A stretch of 14,848 nt of DNA from JBEKHI01 sp050012355 (lineage in GTDB: Bacteria; Actinomycetota; Actinomycetes; Streptosporangiales; Streptosporangiaceae): contig JBEKHI010000229.1 of assembly GCA_050012355.1 (NCBI GenBank), positions 1 through 14,848 on the forward strand. The letters run 5' to 3'. Shown one piece after another: positions 1 to 6,835 of this stretch. The notes under the pieces were generated by a model. It was not told where the DNA came from. It worked only from the letters and a program-made list of their open reading frames with translations, and searched no databases. The position numbers and the translations under genes are program-made. The first letter of the stretch is position 1, and each line of letters begins with the position of its first letter.

Positions 1-648
1 GCCACCGGAGTGGTCGCCGCCATCGCCGACTTCATCGGCAGCCCCGCGTTCGCCAGTTCCGGCACCGACGTGCAGGTGCTGCAGACGGCTTCCTCTATCG
101 AAGTCCTCGCCGTCAGCACCTACAAGACCGCGCTCACCTTGCCCTACATCGGCGGCAGCGCGGCTAACCCGGTGATCAAGGCGTTCGCGACCACCACGAT
201 GGGCCAGCACGCCGACCACCTGGCCGCTTTCCAGGCCGCCACGACCGCCTTGGGCGGCAAGAAGCAGACCAGCCCCGACCCCGCGTTCGTCCCTGTCGTG
301 CAGAAGGCGGTCGCGTCGATCACCAAGGCATCGGCCGCCGACGGGGCGCTGGCGGTCGTGGCCCTGGCCATCGAGCTGGAAAATATCGCGGCCGAGACCT
401 ACGTCAACAACATGAGCCTGCTGGCCAACGCGAATGCCAAGAAGGTCACCGCGAGCATCATGGGCGTCGAAGCCCAGCATGTCGCCATCCTGAACGCCGT
501 CCAGGCACTGCTGAAAGCCGGCGCCAGCGCCGACATCACGCTGCCGCCGCCAGCCGCCAAGCTTCCGGCCGCCGCGGGCTCGGTCGGCTTCCCGAACGCC
601 TTCTACCCCGTCAGCAGCGCCGCCCCAGCCAGTCAGGGAGCCCTCTAG
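1..648 (+). CDS. ferritin-like domain protein, 5' end outside the window
   Basis: The reading frame is open to the first base of the window, so the first in-frame GTG at 10 is probably not the true start. The protein is almost entirely helical and aligns with the next gene product. Counting from that GTG, candidate metal ligands follow the four-helix ferritin-like pattern: E31, H67/H70 (GQHADH), E124 with E129 (ELENIAAETY), and E154/H157 (GVEAQH). The histidine-rich second helix in place of a classic ExxH fits the actinobacterial Ferritin_2-type secreted proteins rather than iron-storage ferritin. Its paralogue is a Tat lipoprotein, so this copy is probably exported too, but its signal would lie upstream of the window. 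The stop TAG shares one base with the GTG of the next gene, which indicates translational coupling. The substrate and physiological role are unknown. Confidence 0.8.
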   Translation, partial: ATGVVAAIADFIGSPAFASSGTDVQVLQTASSIEVLAVSTYKTALTLPYIGGSAANPVIKAFATTTMGQHADHLAAFQAATTALGGKKQTSPDPAFVPVVQKAVASITKASAADGALAVVALAIELENIAAETYVNNMSLLANANAKKVTASIMGVEAQHVAILNAVQALLKAGASADITLPPPAAKLPAAAGSVGFPNAFYPVSSAAPASQGAL

Positions 649-1490
649 TGAGCAGTGGTAACGAGCCCATCTCGCACCTGTCAGAAACCGAGCTCCGCGC
701 TATGACCGCGGACCTGGACGCCATGCATCACGACCTCGCCCTGCCCGCGCTGAAGTCCAGCCTGAGCGAGTGGACCGACGACATACGGGCCCGGACGGCC
801 ACTAGCGACGATCCCGGGCAGCCCTCTCACCTGGACCGCCGCCGGTTCCTGACCCGGGCAGGCGCTGTCGCGGGCGGGGTCGCCGGCGTCACACTGCTCG
901 CCGCCTGCGGTTCCTCATCCGCTGCCCCGGCGGCTAAGAGTTCCGCCACAGCGTCGGCTTCGGCAGCGGCGGGCGGCGAGGGCCAGAAACTCACCGGTGA
1001 CCTGCAGGTCGTCGCCATGGCGGCGAGCCTGGAAAACTCCGGCATCGCCACCTACATGGCGGCGATCAAGGCGGCGACCGCCGGCAAGCTCGGCACCGTC
1101 CCGCCCGCGGTGGTCACCTTCGCCGAGACCGCGATGAGCCAGCACGAAGATCACCAGAAGGCATGGAACGCGGTGCTTACCGCTTCCGGCAAGCAGGCGG
1201 TCACCGCGGTCGACCCGGTCATCCAGCCCACCATCAACACCGCCTTCGCCAAGGTGACCAACGTCACCGAGCTGGCCGAGCTAGCGCTGATGGTGGAGAA
1301 CATCGCCGGCGAGACCTACCAGAACGGGCTGTCGGTCATCAAGAGCGCCGCCGGGATCAAGACCGCCGCCTCCATCGAGCCGGTCGAGTTCCAGCACGCC
1401 GCGATCTTGTCCTTCGTCCTGGGCAAGTACCCGGTACCCAGCGCATTCACCGGGGTCAGTCTCGCCCGGCCGCCGAGCGACTACTCCTGA
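648..1490 (+). CDS. Tat-exported ferritin-like lipoprotein
   Basis: This 280-residue protein starts at GTG 648, which overlaps the upstream stop by one base; GGGAG at 636-640 is a good ribosome site. A cytoplasmic-looking tail of about 60 residues precedes a twin-arginine motif (DRRRFLTRAG, residues 63-72), a hydrophobic stretch and a lipobox LAAC with Cys87. A Ser/Ala linker follows. The ferritin-like domain covers about residues 115-260 with candidate ligands E129, H166/H169 (SQHEDH), E217, E222 and E247/H250 (EFQH). Family knowledge predicts a folded, possibly metal-loaded protein exported by Tat and anchored to the outer face of the membrane. The long tail before the RR motif is unusual. 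The start could be internal, but the overlap and ribosome site favour 648. The two genes look like a tandem duplication. Confidence 0.85.
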   Translation: MSSGNEPISHLSETELRAMTADLDAMHHDLALPALKSSLSEWTDDIRARTATSDDPGQPSHLDRRRFLTRAGAVAGGVAGVTLLAACGSSSAAPAAKSSATASASAAAGGEGQKLTGDLQVVAMAASLENSGIATYMAAIKAATAGKLGTVPPAVVTFAETAMSQHEDHQKAWNAVLTASGKQAVTAVDPVIQPTINTAFAKVTNVTELAELALMVENIAGETYQNGLSVIKSAAGIKTAASIEPVEFQHAAILSFVLGKYPVPSAFTGVSLARPPSDYS

Positions 1491-1498
1491 GGCCCACC

Positions 1499-1933
1499 AT
1501 GTCCGCGCCTGCGGCTGGCCACGACCAGCCCCGTACCGTTACCCGCCACACCGGGCTGACTGACCGCCTCATCCGCAGGCACCGCAACCAGCAGTCCGGC
1601 CCGCTTCAGCGGGCCGGACTGCTGGCCCTGCAGTTGATCACCGCGGCAGGACTGGCCGTGGATGCCTATGTGCACGCCGACCTGGCGTCCGCCTACCAAA
1701 GCGCCGGCACCGCGATCAGCCAGGCCGCCCTGTTCCGGATCGAAGCGGGCGCCGCGTCAGCCGCCGCGCTCATCGTCTTGGTGATAGCGGGACGAGCCGG
1801 GTTCGCCCTGGCAGCCGTCGTAGCGGCCCGGAAGCCACGACTCCGGGCAGGGGCGCGAAATCGAGGTCGCCGTACGCCGCGACCGTACGCTCGATGGCCG
1901 CCCGCACGGAGTGCTCGTTGGCGATGTCCATAA
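1499..1933 (+). CDS. small membrane protein, probably truncated at its C-terminus
   Basis: ATG 1499 lies 9 bases after the stop of the ferritin-like lipoprotein, with GAGG just upstream, so it is probably the third gene of that operon. The 144-residue product has a basic N-terminal region (to about residue 40) and two hydrophobic segments, roughly residues 42-60 and 82-108. From about residue 109 the sequence becomes Arg/Pro-rich and non-membrane (RKPRLRAGARNRG...). On the opposite strand the same bases encode a short-chain dehydrogenase remnant. The frame therefore appears to run out of the original gene at about base 1828 into foreign sequence, and the last ~35 residues are probably not native. 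A perfect hairpin covers codons 30-43. No function is recognised. Confidence 0.55.
   Translation: MSAPAAGHDQPRTVTRHTGLTDRLIRRHRNQQSGPLQRAGLLALQLITAAGLAVDAYVHADLASAYQSAGTAISQAALFRIEAGAASAAALIVLVIAGRAGFALAAVVAARKPRLRAGARNRGRRTPRPYARWPPARSARWRCP
1588..1625 (+). repeat. perfect 17-bp inverted repeat with 4-nt loop inside a coding region
   Basis: The left arm CCAGCAGTCCGGCCCGC (1588-1604), loop TTCA (1605-1608) and right arm GCGGGCCGGACTGCTGG (1609-1625) are exact complements. The structure lies inside the small membrane protein gene. Both strands of it encode nearly the same peptide (QQSGPL-RAGLL). No T-run follows, so it is not a canonical terminator, although such a stem would be very stable in the mRNA. 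Confidence 0.85.
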
Positions 1934-1998
1934 CGACGGTCAGTGCTTCCCCGCCGTCTTTCCTGATCGGCTCGGTGGTCTTGGCCGCCGGGGAGCGG
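1847..1998 (-). pseudogene. short-chain dehydrogenase/reductase (SDR) internal fragment
   Basis: Read on the minus strand, these bases give IRKDGGEALTVVMDI then ANEHSVRAAIERTVAAYGDLDFA. This is the stretch between the cofactor-binding start of an SDR Rossmann fold and the residues just before the NNAG motif: the helix and strand with the conserved Asp that contacts the adenine, then the helix leading to 'G.lD'. The glycine-rich TGxxxGxG motif, NNAG and YxxxK are all missing, so the gene is a remnant of about 45 codons. Similarity is lost at about 1847 (PLPGVVAS follows DFA) and upstream at about 1990. It overlaps, antisense, the non-native tail of the membrane protein. Confidence 0.6.
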
Positions 1999-2001
1999 CG
2001 T

Positions 2002-2220
2002 TCATGACAGCGGCTCGTGGTTCGCCCAGCCCACCTTGTACGGGTACCGGGACTGCCAGCGGTCGATGACCTCGCCGATGCCGGGCGCGGCGAACGTCTT
2101 CGCCAGCGCGTCGATGCCGGTCAGCGCGACCTGCACGATCGCGGTCGCCGACGTGGTCCGGTTGCTCCACATGATCACGTTCGGCCGGATGATCGCGGTG
2201 CTGCCTCGCTCGCTGGTCGA
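2002..2220 (-). pseudogene. C-terminal fragment of an unrecognised protein
   Basis: The minus strand encodes about 72 residues ending at a TGA (2004-2002), including STAIIRPNVIMWSNRTTSA, ALTGIDALAKTFAAPGIGEV and a terminus YPYKVGWANHEPLS. Its protein-like composition and high third-position GC suggest the end of a real gene. The open frame has no natural start here, and at about 2220 it abuts a LysR fragment on the other strand. I do not recognise the family. Its stop lies just before the SDR remnant on the same strand, so the two may once have been neighbours. Confidence 0.45.
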
Positions 2221-2358
2221 ACGACCCCGGCCGGCCTGGTCTGCGTCCCGGTGACGGACGCGCCGCCCAGCCGCCTCGTGCTCGCCTGGAACGAGCAGGA
2301 CCGCCGGCCGCTGGTCGCGTCGTTCGTCGCCGCAGCGCTAGCCAGCAGCCGGAGATGA
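2221..2358 (+). pseudogene. LysR-family regulator C-terminal fragment
   Basis: The frame gives GLVCVPVTDAPPSRLVLAWN, then RRPLVASFVAAALASSRR and a stop. This is the standard ending of a LysR substrate-binding domain: the 'v.vPl.d.p.r.l.laWr' strand followed by the final 'lv.aFv.aa' helix. The winged-helix DNA-binding domain and most of the effector domain are absent. Upstream of about 2218 the same frame reads antisense through the preceding fragment. This is a remnant of about 45 codons that cannot act as a regulator. Confidence 0.65.
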
Positions 2359-2360
2359 TC

Positions 2361-2865
2361 GAACCGTCATCCGCACGCGCAGGCCTTATCCAGCGTCGCG
2401 TCCCCGGCATGCCGGGTCAATCCACCAGCCATTGTCCTCGGCAGATCCCTCACCACCGATAGGTACTTGCCCGCTTACAGCCACACCGCCGTCCGCGCGA
2501 AACACGTGCGCAGCGGCCGCCTTCGGTTCACTTGTCCCCGCAAACAATGGAATCGGCAGCCAGCCGCCCTTTTATGCCCAGCCCGCATATCACCACAGGT
2601 CAAGATCTCAAGTGCGGCTTCCGCATTAGGCAAACTACCCTGAAAACTAGCCTGAAAACTATGATTTCGGGTGAAATCTTCTAGACAGGCCCGTCGCGCG
2701 ATGGATATGTTCCCTGAAGTGGACGGGGCGGCTTTTCCTGGCGATAATCCAGTCAAAGGAAAAGCAGAATGAAAGGCTTCAGATGCGATCATCGGCCATA
2801 TCTCTAGCTGCATTATTCATCCCGCCAGGCCAAATAAACCGCATCACGTTACCAAGGGAGGAAAA
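2361..2865. other. 505-base gap, lower GC, no convincing gene
   Basis: GC content drops markedly from about 2480 to the start of the secreted-protein gene. A 112-codon minus-strand frame (2475-2813) is open but has no recognisable motif or ribosome site, so I do not call it. The gap contains an 11-bp direct repeat (2639-2661) and ends in a strong ribosome site, AAGGGAGG at 2854-2861. The promoter of the secreted-protein gene should lie here, but I could not pick a convincing -35/-10 pair. Confidence 0.5.
2639..2661 (+). repeat. 11-bp direct repeat
   Basis: CCTGAAAACTA occurs at 2639-2649 and again at 2651-2661, a 12-bp period, in the AT-richer leader about 200 bases upstream of the secreted-protein gene. 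It could be a protein-binding repeat or simple slippage; nothing else supports a function. Confidence 0.5.
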
Positions 2866-3390
2866 ATGCGGCCAAGAACCATCGCGATACTGACAGCGTG
2901 TCTACTCTCCATCGGATTCGGGTCATTCCTTACGACCAATCCAGCGTCCGCGCAGGCTGGTGGGGATCAATTCTGCTACGCAGGGTCATATTGCCTCAAT
3001 GCCTGGAATGGCGGGCCAGAGATCAACGTATACACGCCCGGAGTCAACAACGATTCCTTCACGACGATCCAGAATTCCGCAGGATACTGGAACTTCCAAT
3101 TTACCAATATCGAGGGCAGTAGCTATGGCGACTGCATCGGCGATTACGGCAACAGCAGCACGGACGCCAGGGCCGGTCTCGATAGCGACTGCGCAAACGG
3201 GGATATCCCATGGGGCGCGAACTTCACAGCAGTCACCCAAAACTGCCCCAGCGGAGAAGAGGCGTACCACAACGTCCATTGGGGAGGATGGCTCGCACCA
3301 TCGACAACCGGTCTCGAGGACGGCGACCCGTTCTACCTCAACAATGCCGACGAATTCTGCTACAGCGAAACCTTCTTCGTAGGTCAGTAG
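2866..3390 (+). CDS. secreted six-cysteine protein, lectin-like or unknown
   Basis: ATG 2866 follows AAGGGAGG by 4 bases. The 174-residue protein has a Sec signal peptide: basic MRPR, a hydrophobic core, and a likely cleavage after ASA or AQA near residues 27-31. The mature part has six cysteines (C37, C43, C90, C109, C127, C165), enough for three disulfides, and is rich in Trp, Tyr, Asn and Gly. Motifs include CLNAWNGG, NVYTPG, CIGDYG and HWGGWL. I recall similar short secreted actinobacterial proteins of unknown function with a beta-rich pattern. A beta-trefoil or lectin relationship is possible but not shown here. The gene has lower GC than its neighbours and stands alone, which suggests acquisition. 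Confidence 0.8.
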   Translation: MRPRTIAILTACLLSIGFGSFLTTNPASAQAGGDQFCYAGSYCLNAWNGGPEINVYTPGVNNDSFTTIQNSAGYWNFQFTNIEGSSYGDCIGDYGNSSTDARAGLDSDCANGDIPWGANFTAVTQNCPSGEEAYHNVHWGGWLAPSTTGLEDGDPFYLNNADEFCYSETFFVGQ

Positions 3391-3717
3391 CAGACGGCCG
3401 CCCTAAGGCATGCGCTCTGATGGGCACCAAGCAAAACCAGGATGATGAGCCGCCGCAAGGCAAGGGCCCTCGCTGTGGATTGGCCGTCCCGCGGGGGCCT
3501 TGCTTCTTCGCCTCCAACTCATGTCCAACGCACTCATCTGCCGAGCACATCCGGCTGTCTAGTCCCACTTGATGTGACTTAGCAGCGAAGGTGGCTACGA
3601 CCCTTAATCGGTGGTTGTCCGTACTGCCAGTGATTATTGAGTCAAGGCACGGTAGTTGTCACATAGGCGAGCTACCTGTCACTAGGGGCCTGGTTGAAAA
3701 CTGGCCCGGCACCTCGC
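3391..3717. other. 327-base gap with terminator-like hairpin and a hairpin-rich low-GC stretch
   Basis: The first half holds a terminator-like hairpin (3458-3505) for the secreted-protein gene. The second half (about 3558-3700) is less GC-rich, has a GGTAG...GCTACC inverted repeat near 3650-3676 and two TGTCAC copies, and ends in TTGAAAACTGGCCC. It resembles the non-coding end of an insertion sequence, but I cannot name one. Confidence 0.4.
3458..3505 (+). terminator. terminator-like hairpin after the secreted-protein gene
   Basis: GCAAGGGCCC (3460-3469) pairs with GGGCCTTGC (3495-3503) with one bulged G. The stem extends by a G-U and an A-U pair, and a pyrimidine-rich TTCTTC tail follows. 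It lies about 70 bases after the stop at 3390. The loop is long and the T-run imperfect. Confidence 0.4.
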
Positions 3718-4167
3718 TCACCTGGCACCCCGAAGTGCCCGTCCGCTCCCGGGCGCCCATGGGTTGGGCCGTTTGTTTTCCGGGAGGTTGATCGCCGAGC
3801 GCAGCCAGCGGTCAGACAGCGGCTCGTCGTCGAATCGCGGAATGACGTGCATATGGGGATGCAGGGTACCGCCCTGGTTCCAGCCGAGCAGGTAGCCGTC
3901 TGGGGCCAGCAGGTCGTGCAGGGCCATCCTTGCCTGGAGCAAGAGGTGCTGGGTGTCTGCCCACTCCGCAGGGGTCAGCTCGAAGACCGAGGTCCGGTGG
4001 GCGATGGGCACGATTGCCCCGGAGCCAGGCAGGACGCCCTCTGCCAGTCCAGCTTGCGCCCGGATGTCCGGGTCGCGGGTCGAGACGAATAGGCAGTGGG
4101 GGGTCTCGATGAAGATCTCGGCCTTCCTCATCCAGCTTTGATCACAGAACACGCAGCCTTCGCTCAT
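3718..4167 (-). CDS. HIT-family (histidine triad) hydrolase
   Basis: ATG 4167 has GGAGG (4174-4178) six bases upstream. The 149-residue length fits the HIT family. The triad reads H103-P-H105-M-H107-V-I, and in the family the middle histidine is the nucleophile that cleaves nucleoside phosphoramidates or related nucleotidyl conjugates. An N-terminal CVFC pair (C5, C8) and H57 (IVPIAHRTS) match the zinc-binding residues of many bacterial HIT proteins. The conserved asparagine before the triad is present (GWNQGG). The last ~15 residues (NPWAPGSGRALRGAR) look like extra tail, perhaps run-on into neighbouring sequence. The protein is cytoplasmic. Its physiological substrate cannot be inferred, and the gene appears to be monocistronic. 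Confidence 0.88.
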   Translation of the reverse strand: MSEGCVFCDQSWMRKAEIFIETPHCLFVSTRDPDIRAQAGLAEGVLPGSGAIVPIAHRTSVFELTPAEWADTQHLLLQARMALHDLLAPDGYLLGWNQGGTLHPHMHVIPRFDDEPLSDRWLRSAINLPENKRPNPWAPGSGRALRGAR

Positions 4168-4367
4168 GCGGTGCCTCCACGGGCCTTTAAGACGTTTCGT
4201 CGATCTTGAGGGCGAGTTGCCTGACGTGTACGGTGCGTAGTGGTTCAGCGGGTCGGGTGTGCCAAGTGGCGCCGCAGCGGGCTGCGGATGGGCTCGGGTT
4301 GCTCGGCTTCGATTGTGCGGGGTGCGAAGCGGAGCTCGCCTTGGCTGACACGGGTCGTCGGCAGCGT

Positions 4368-4386
4368 TCAGAACATCCCGTTCTGA
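4368..4386. repeat. operator-like inverted repeat
   Basis: TCAGAAC-ATCCC-GTTCTGA is an exact 7-bp inverted repeat with a 5-base spacer. It lies between the HIT gene and the plus-strand promoter candidate. It resembles a LexA box, but the actinobacterial box has GAAC-N4-GTTC whereas this one has N5. The regulator is unknown. Confidence 0.45.
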
Positions 4387-4433
4387 GCAGCTTACTCGCT
4401 GGTGCCGGTGCGGTCAGGATCCAGTGCTTACCG

Positions 4434-4462
4434 TGGACTAATATCTTGGTTTTCAGTATATT
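4434..4462 (+). promoter_or_regulatory. candidate sigma-70-type promoter
   Basis: TGGACT (4434-4439), a 17-base spacer and TATATT (4457-4462) resemble -35 and -10 elements. They lie just upstream of the small membrane peptide and the exported protein. This is seen by eye only. Confidence 0.3.
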
Positions 4463-4500
4463 GGCGGGATGGCCGTCAAGTCCATGACGGGCAGGGCAGG

Positions 4501-4698
4501 GTGAAGCTGAAGATCGGCAGCTTGGACAGGGTGCTGGACTGTCTCGCTCACCGACTACCTGAACGATCCGCACCTGATCCAGTGAGCCTGGCGGAACTGC
4601 TCATCCTGGTGATCGCCGTCGCGCTGGTCGCCGCCGTATCCGCAACCGGGATGACAGGAAGGACCAGGACATGCCGTTCCAGCCCCCGCCGCGCCTGA
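4501..4698 (+). CDS. small single-span membrane peptide, hypothetical
   Basis: This GTG-started frame of 65 codons ends 28 bases inside the next gene, which suggests coupling. It has one clear hydrophobic segment (LAELLILVIAVALVAAVS, about residues 29-46) and a basic tail. An alternative start is GTG 4582, giving 38 residues. That GTG overlaps a TGA which closes another short frame ending LTDYLNDPHLIQ, a GTGA arrangement that could reflect an upstream gene now lost. No family is recognised. Short length and overlap keep confidence low. Confidence 0.35.
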   Translation: MKLKIGSLDRVLDCLAHRLPERSAPDPVSLAELLILVIAVALVAAVSATGMTGRTRTCRSSPRRA

Positions 4699-5285
4699 CG
4701 GCCGCCGCGGCCAGCGTGCTGGCCGCAGGCCTCATTCTCACCGCCGCAAGCTGCAGCCACGTGACCCCGCTAGGGCCGGACCCGGCCGCCGCCGTGCCGC
4801 AGCCACACCATCTGCGGTCACCGCTGGTCCTGCAAGACATGCGCAGCCAGCCACCCGCGCCAGCCGGCGGCTGCCCGGCCGGTTACGTCACGCTCCCCGG
4901 CGGAGCGAGCCCAGGCATGTGCTACCGCAAGACCGGCACCCCGGTAACGATCACCTCCGCGGGGGTCTCCCCCGTCTCCTCATTCCGGCCGCCCGCGCCC
5001 TCAGGACAGCAGACAGTACCCATCCAGTACGGATTCTGGATCACCCTGCCCGCTGCCGATGTGCCGGCGCTGTCAGCAGTCATCCCGACGGCTTCTGGGT
5101 CCCCGAGCTCTCCCATCGCCAGCGTTGTCACCTCAGCCGCCACCATTCCCGCCGTAAGCGTCGCTGGCCGCACCTGGGTCCTCATCGGCTTCACGACACG
5201 GTTCACCGACCGGGAGCTCGAAGTCTTTCTGCCCAGCAGGAATCAGGCTCTCCAGCTTCAGGGCATGCTGGCCGCGTCTGGCTGA
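4671..5285 (+). CDS. exported, probably lipid-anchored protein with a possible SecD-P1-like region
   Basis: ATG 4671 has AGGAAGGA seven bases upstream. The 204-residue product begins with a signal region (PRLTAAAASVLAAGLILTAASC). Cys28 sits in a non-ideal lipobox (AASC), so it may be a lipoprotein. A proline-rich linker follows. The globular part has a Cys pair (GGCPAGYVTLPGG and GMCYRKTG), then GTPVTITSAGVS and a C-terminal half ending in FTDRELEVFLPSRNQALQL. This layout recalls actinobacterial exported proteins annotated as having a SecDF P1 head-like subdomain; that assignment is from memory and weak. The protein should act outside the membrane. After it, a 20-codon frame at 5300-5362 with a ribosome-site-like GGGGAG is probably a remnant. 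Confidence 0.7.
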   Translation: MPFQPPPRLTAAAASVLAAGLILTAASCSHVTPLGPDPAAAVPQPHHLRSPLVLQDMRSQPPAPAGGCPAGYVTLPGGASPGMCYRKTGTPVTITSAGVSPVSSFRPPAPSGQQTVPIQYGFWITLPAADVPALSAVIPTASGSPSSPIASVVTSAATIPAVSVAGRTWVLIGFTTRFTDRELEVFLPSRNQALQLQGMLAASG

Positions 5286-5364
5286 GGCGGGGAGACATCA
5301 TGGTCCGTGGGGTTCCTGCCGGGGCCGAGGACAGGCCGGTCGGCCACAGCCTGCCCGGCTAACG

Positions 5365-6153
5365 TCACTCGAGGAACCGGAACTGGTGCTCGCCGTCCAC
5401 GGTGATCACGTGGCCGAACGGGAAGTGGGCGGCGCCGATCACGTCGGGGCCATCCGCGGAGGCCTTGATCAGCTCTGCGCGGACCCGCTTCGCCGCGATG
5501 CAGTCCACGCCCATCACGGCTTCCCAGCCGGGGTCGGTCACCTCGGCCGGCGTGTGCAGCACGTCTCCGATCAGCAGGAGGCGCTCGCTGCCGCTCGACA
5601 CCACATAGATCGTCGACCCGGGCGTATGGCCGGGGACAGGGCGCGCGTCGAGACCGGGCAGCAGTGCCGTCTCCGTGTCAAAGGTCTCCAGCTGCCCGGT
5701 GAGCGGGGAAAGCTGCTGCACATAGTGCGGGTTGGTGCCGGGTGCTTCCACGAAGTGGGCCCAGTCCGCCCGGTGCACGCGGTACGTGGCGCTGGCGAAG
5801 ACGATCTCGCCCTTCCGGGTCGCCCAGCCGACGTGATCCCAGTGCAGGTGCGTGAAGACCACATCGGTGACCTCGGCGGGCGTGACGCCCAGCCGGCGCA
5901 GGCTGCCGAGGAACTGGCCGCCGTGCCACTGCTCGTCCTCGTACTCGCCGAGCCCGGCGTCGATTAGCACTACCCGGTCGCCAGACCGGAGCAGGTAGCC
6001 GCCGCAGATCAGCTGTATGTTCCCCGCGTCGTCCACATAGTGCCCGCACTTATCCCACGCGTCCGGCTTGCCGGGGACCTGGAGGATATCCCGGGCGACC
6101 TGGTCCCCGTACCCGTCATACACCGGGTCGACGGTCAACGCGCCGACTCTCAT
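5365..6153 (-). CDS. metallo-beta-lactamase-fold hydrolase
   Basis: ATG 6153 is chosen because GGAGG (6158-6162) lies four bases upstream; the frame is open further up but has no better site. The 262-residue protein has the complete MBL-fold metal set: H102-x-H104-x-D106-H107 (THLHWDHVG), H176 (PVPGHTPGS), D197 (LIGDVLH) and H243 (AAHFPFGH), which would bind two metal ions. VLIDAGLG at 63-70 is the usual early strand. The 'GHTPG' motif, length and domain order fit the lactonase/N-acyl-homoserine-lactonase-like branch, but the branch is broad and the substrate (lactone, ester or other) cannot be fixed. No signal peptide is seen, so it is probably cytoplasmic. It is convergent with the preceding plus-strand genes. 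Confidence 0.88.
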   Translation of the reverse strand: MRVGALTVDPVYDGYGDQVARDILQVPGKPDAWDKCGHYVDDAGNIQLICGGYLLRSGDRVVLIDAGLGEYEDEQWHGGQFLGSLRRLGVTPAEVTDVVFTHLHWDHVGWATRKGEIVFASATYRVHRADWAHFVEAPGTNPHYVQQLSPLTGQLETFDTETALLPGLDARPVPGHTPGSTIYVVSSGSERLLLIGDVLHTPAEVTDPGWEAVMGVDCIAAKRVRAELIKASADGPDVIGAAHFPFGHVITVDGEHQFRFLE

Positions 6154-6622
6154 GCCACCTCCGTGCGGTCTGCCAGATATCGTTGGAAACCCTAAACCTT
6201 CCAGCCGATCACTCCTAACGGATTTCCGCGGCTCGACACGCGGCATGAGAGTGCGTCGATGTTCGGTCATGCGTACTCGCGCCCGCCGACTGCGATCGTG
6301 CCCTAGTGGTGAAATATCTGGCGTCGGCCGGTAGACGTGCGGTTGCCACAAAGAGGTGCGGCGGATCGCCTGCCCTGGTTCTGAGACGTGTACTTCACCA
6401 TGAGCAGGCCATCTGCCAGCAGCCACCTGCGGATGTTCTCAACTTTGATGGGCTCGGCACTGAGATCGGTTGGCAGGAACGGTACAAGCGGTTAGAGGCG
6501 CGGCACGATGAGCAGCATTCAAGATTGAAGTTAGATGCCTAGTCCCGGCTGACGGGAGTCTGCCATCGGTCCTTCAGATCACGACGAACAGCCACCACGG
6601 ACTGAAGATAGAAACCACAGGG
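6154..6622. other. 469-base gap, possible gene remnant, no intact gene
   Basis: The leader of the MBL gene lies at 6154-6200. Near 6434-6542 the plus strand gives a protein-like tail, VLNFDGLGTEIGWQERYKRL then EARHDEQHSRLKLDA and a stop, which may be the end of a lost gene. Upstream of it the frame has no coherent sequence or ribosome site. I see no tRNA or attachment site. This gap marks the shift from core-like to lower-GC accessory DNA. Confidence 0.35.
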
Positions 6623-6835
6623 TTAAGGGCCGACGCTTTCGCTCTTCGACTTCTCAATCCGGTCAATGGTGGTGCGTCCTAGTCCCGTGAGTACGTGGAT
6701 CTCCTCCTTCGTGAATAGTCCACTCTCCAGGCAGGTGAGCACGAGTGGATCGCGCCTGGCTACCTGCGCACGCTGGGTCTCACCCCATGAGCGGAGTTCT
6801 TCCCGCAATTCCTCGCGCCTCTCCGTCGCCGTCAC
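6623..6835 (-). CDS. small helix-turn-helix protein coupled to the Fic gene
   Basis: GTG 6835 overlaps the TGA of the Fic frame by four bases (GTGA), a classic translational coupling. The 70-residue protein has a charged N-terminal helix (RREELREELRSWGETQ) and a C-terminal helix-turn-helix pattern: RRDPLVLTCLESGLFTKEEI then HVLTGLGRTTIDRI. The second helix resembles resolvase- or Xre-type recognition helices. Position and size suggest a partner of the Fic protein, such as a small antitoxin-like or autoregulatory DNA-binding protein, but that is inference. It is the last gene of the minus-strand unit. Confidence 0.65.
   Translation of the reverse strand: MTATERREELREELRSWGETQRAQVARRDPLVLTCLESGLFTKEEIHVLTGLGRTTIDRIEKSKSESVGP

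Larger units (their letters stand above)
4168..4500. other. 333-base gap with inverted repeat and candidate promoter
   Basis: No convincing gene is present. A minus-strand frame (4573-4187) stops 20 bases upstream of the HIT gene and contains Cys-rich and WHTRP-type text, but it lacks a supported start and a known family. The gap holds an exact inverted repeat at 4368-4386 and a plus-strand promoter candidate at 4434-4462. The AT-rich bases 4437-4465 stand out against the surroundings. Confidence 0.4.

Noticed and set aside
2475..2813. Minus-strand 112-codon frame in the gap before the secreted-protein gene
   Set aside because: It has no motif, no ribosome site and no typical third-position GC; open by chance in lower-GC sequence is more likely.
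4368..4386. LexA/SOS box
   Set aside because: The half sites match but the spacer is five bases, not four; kept only as an unassigned inverted repeat.
4187..4573. Minus-strand 128-codon frame ending 20 bases upstream of the HIT gene
   Set aside because: Its position and Cys content are suggestive, but there is no supported start, no ribosome site and no recognised family, and it crosses an AT-rich promoter-like stretch.
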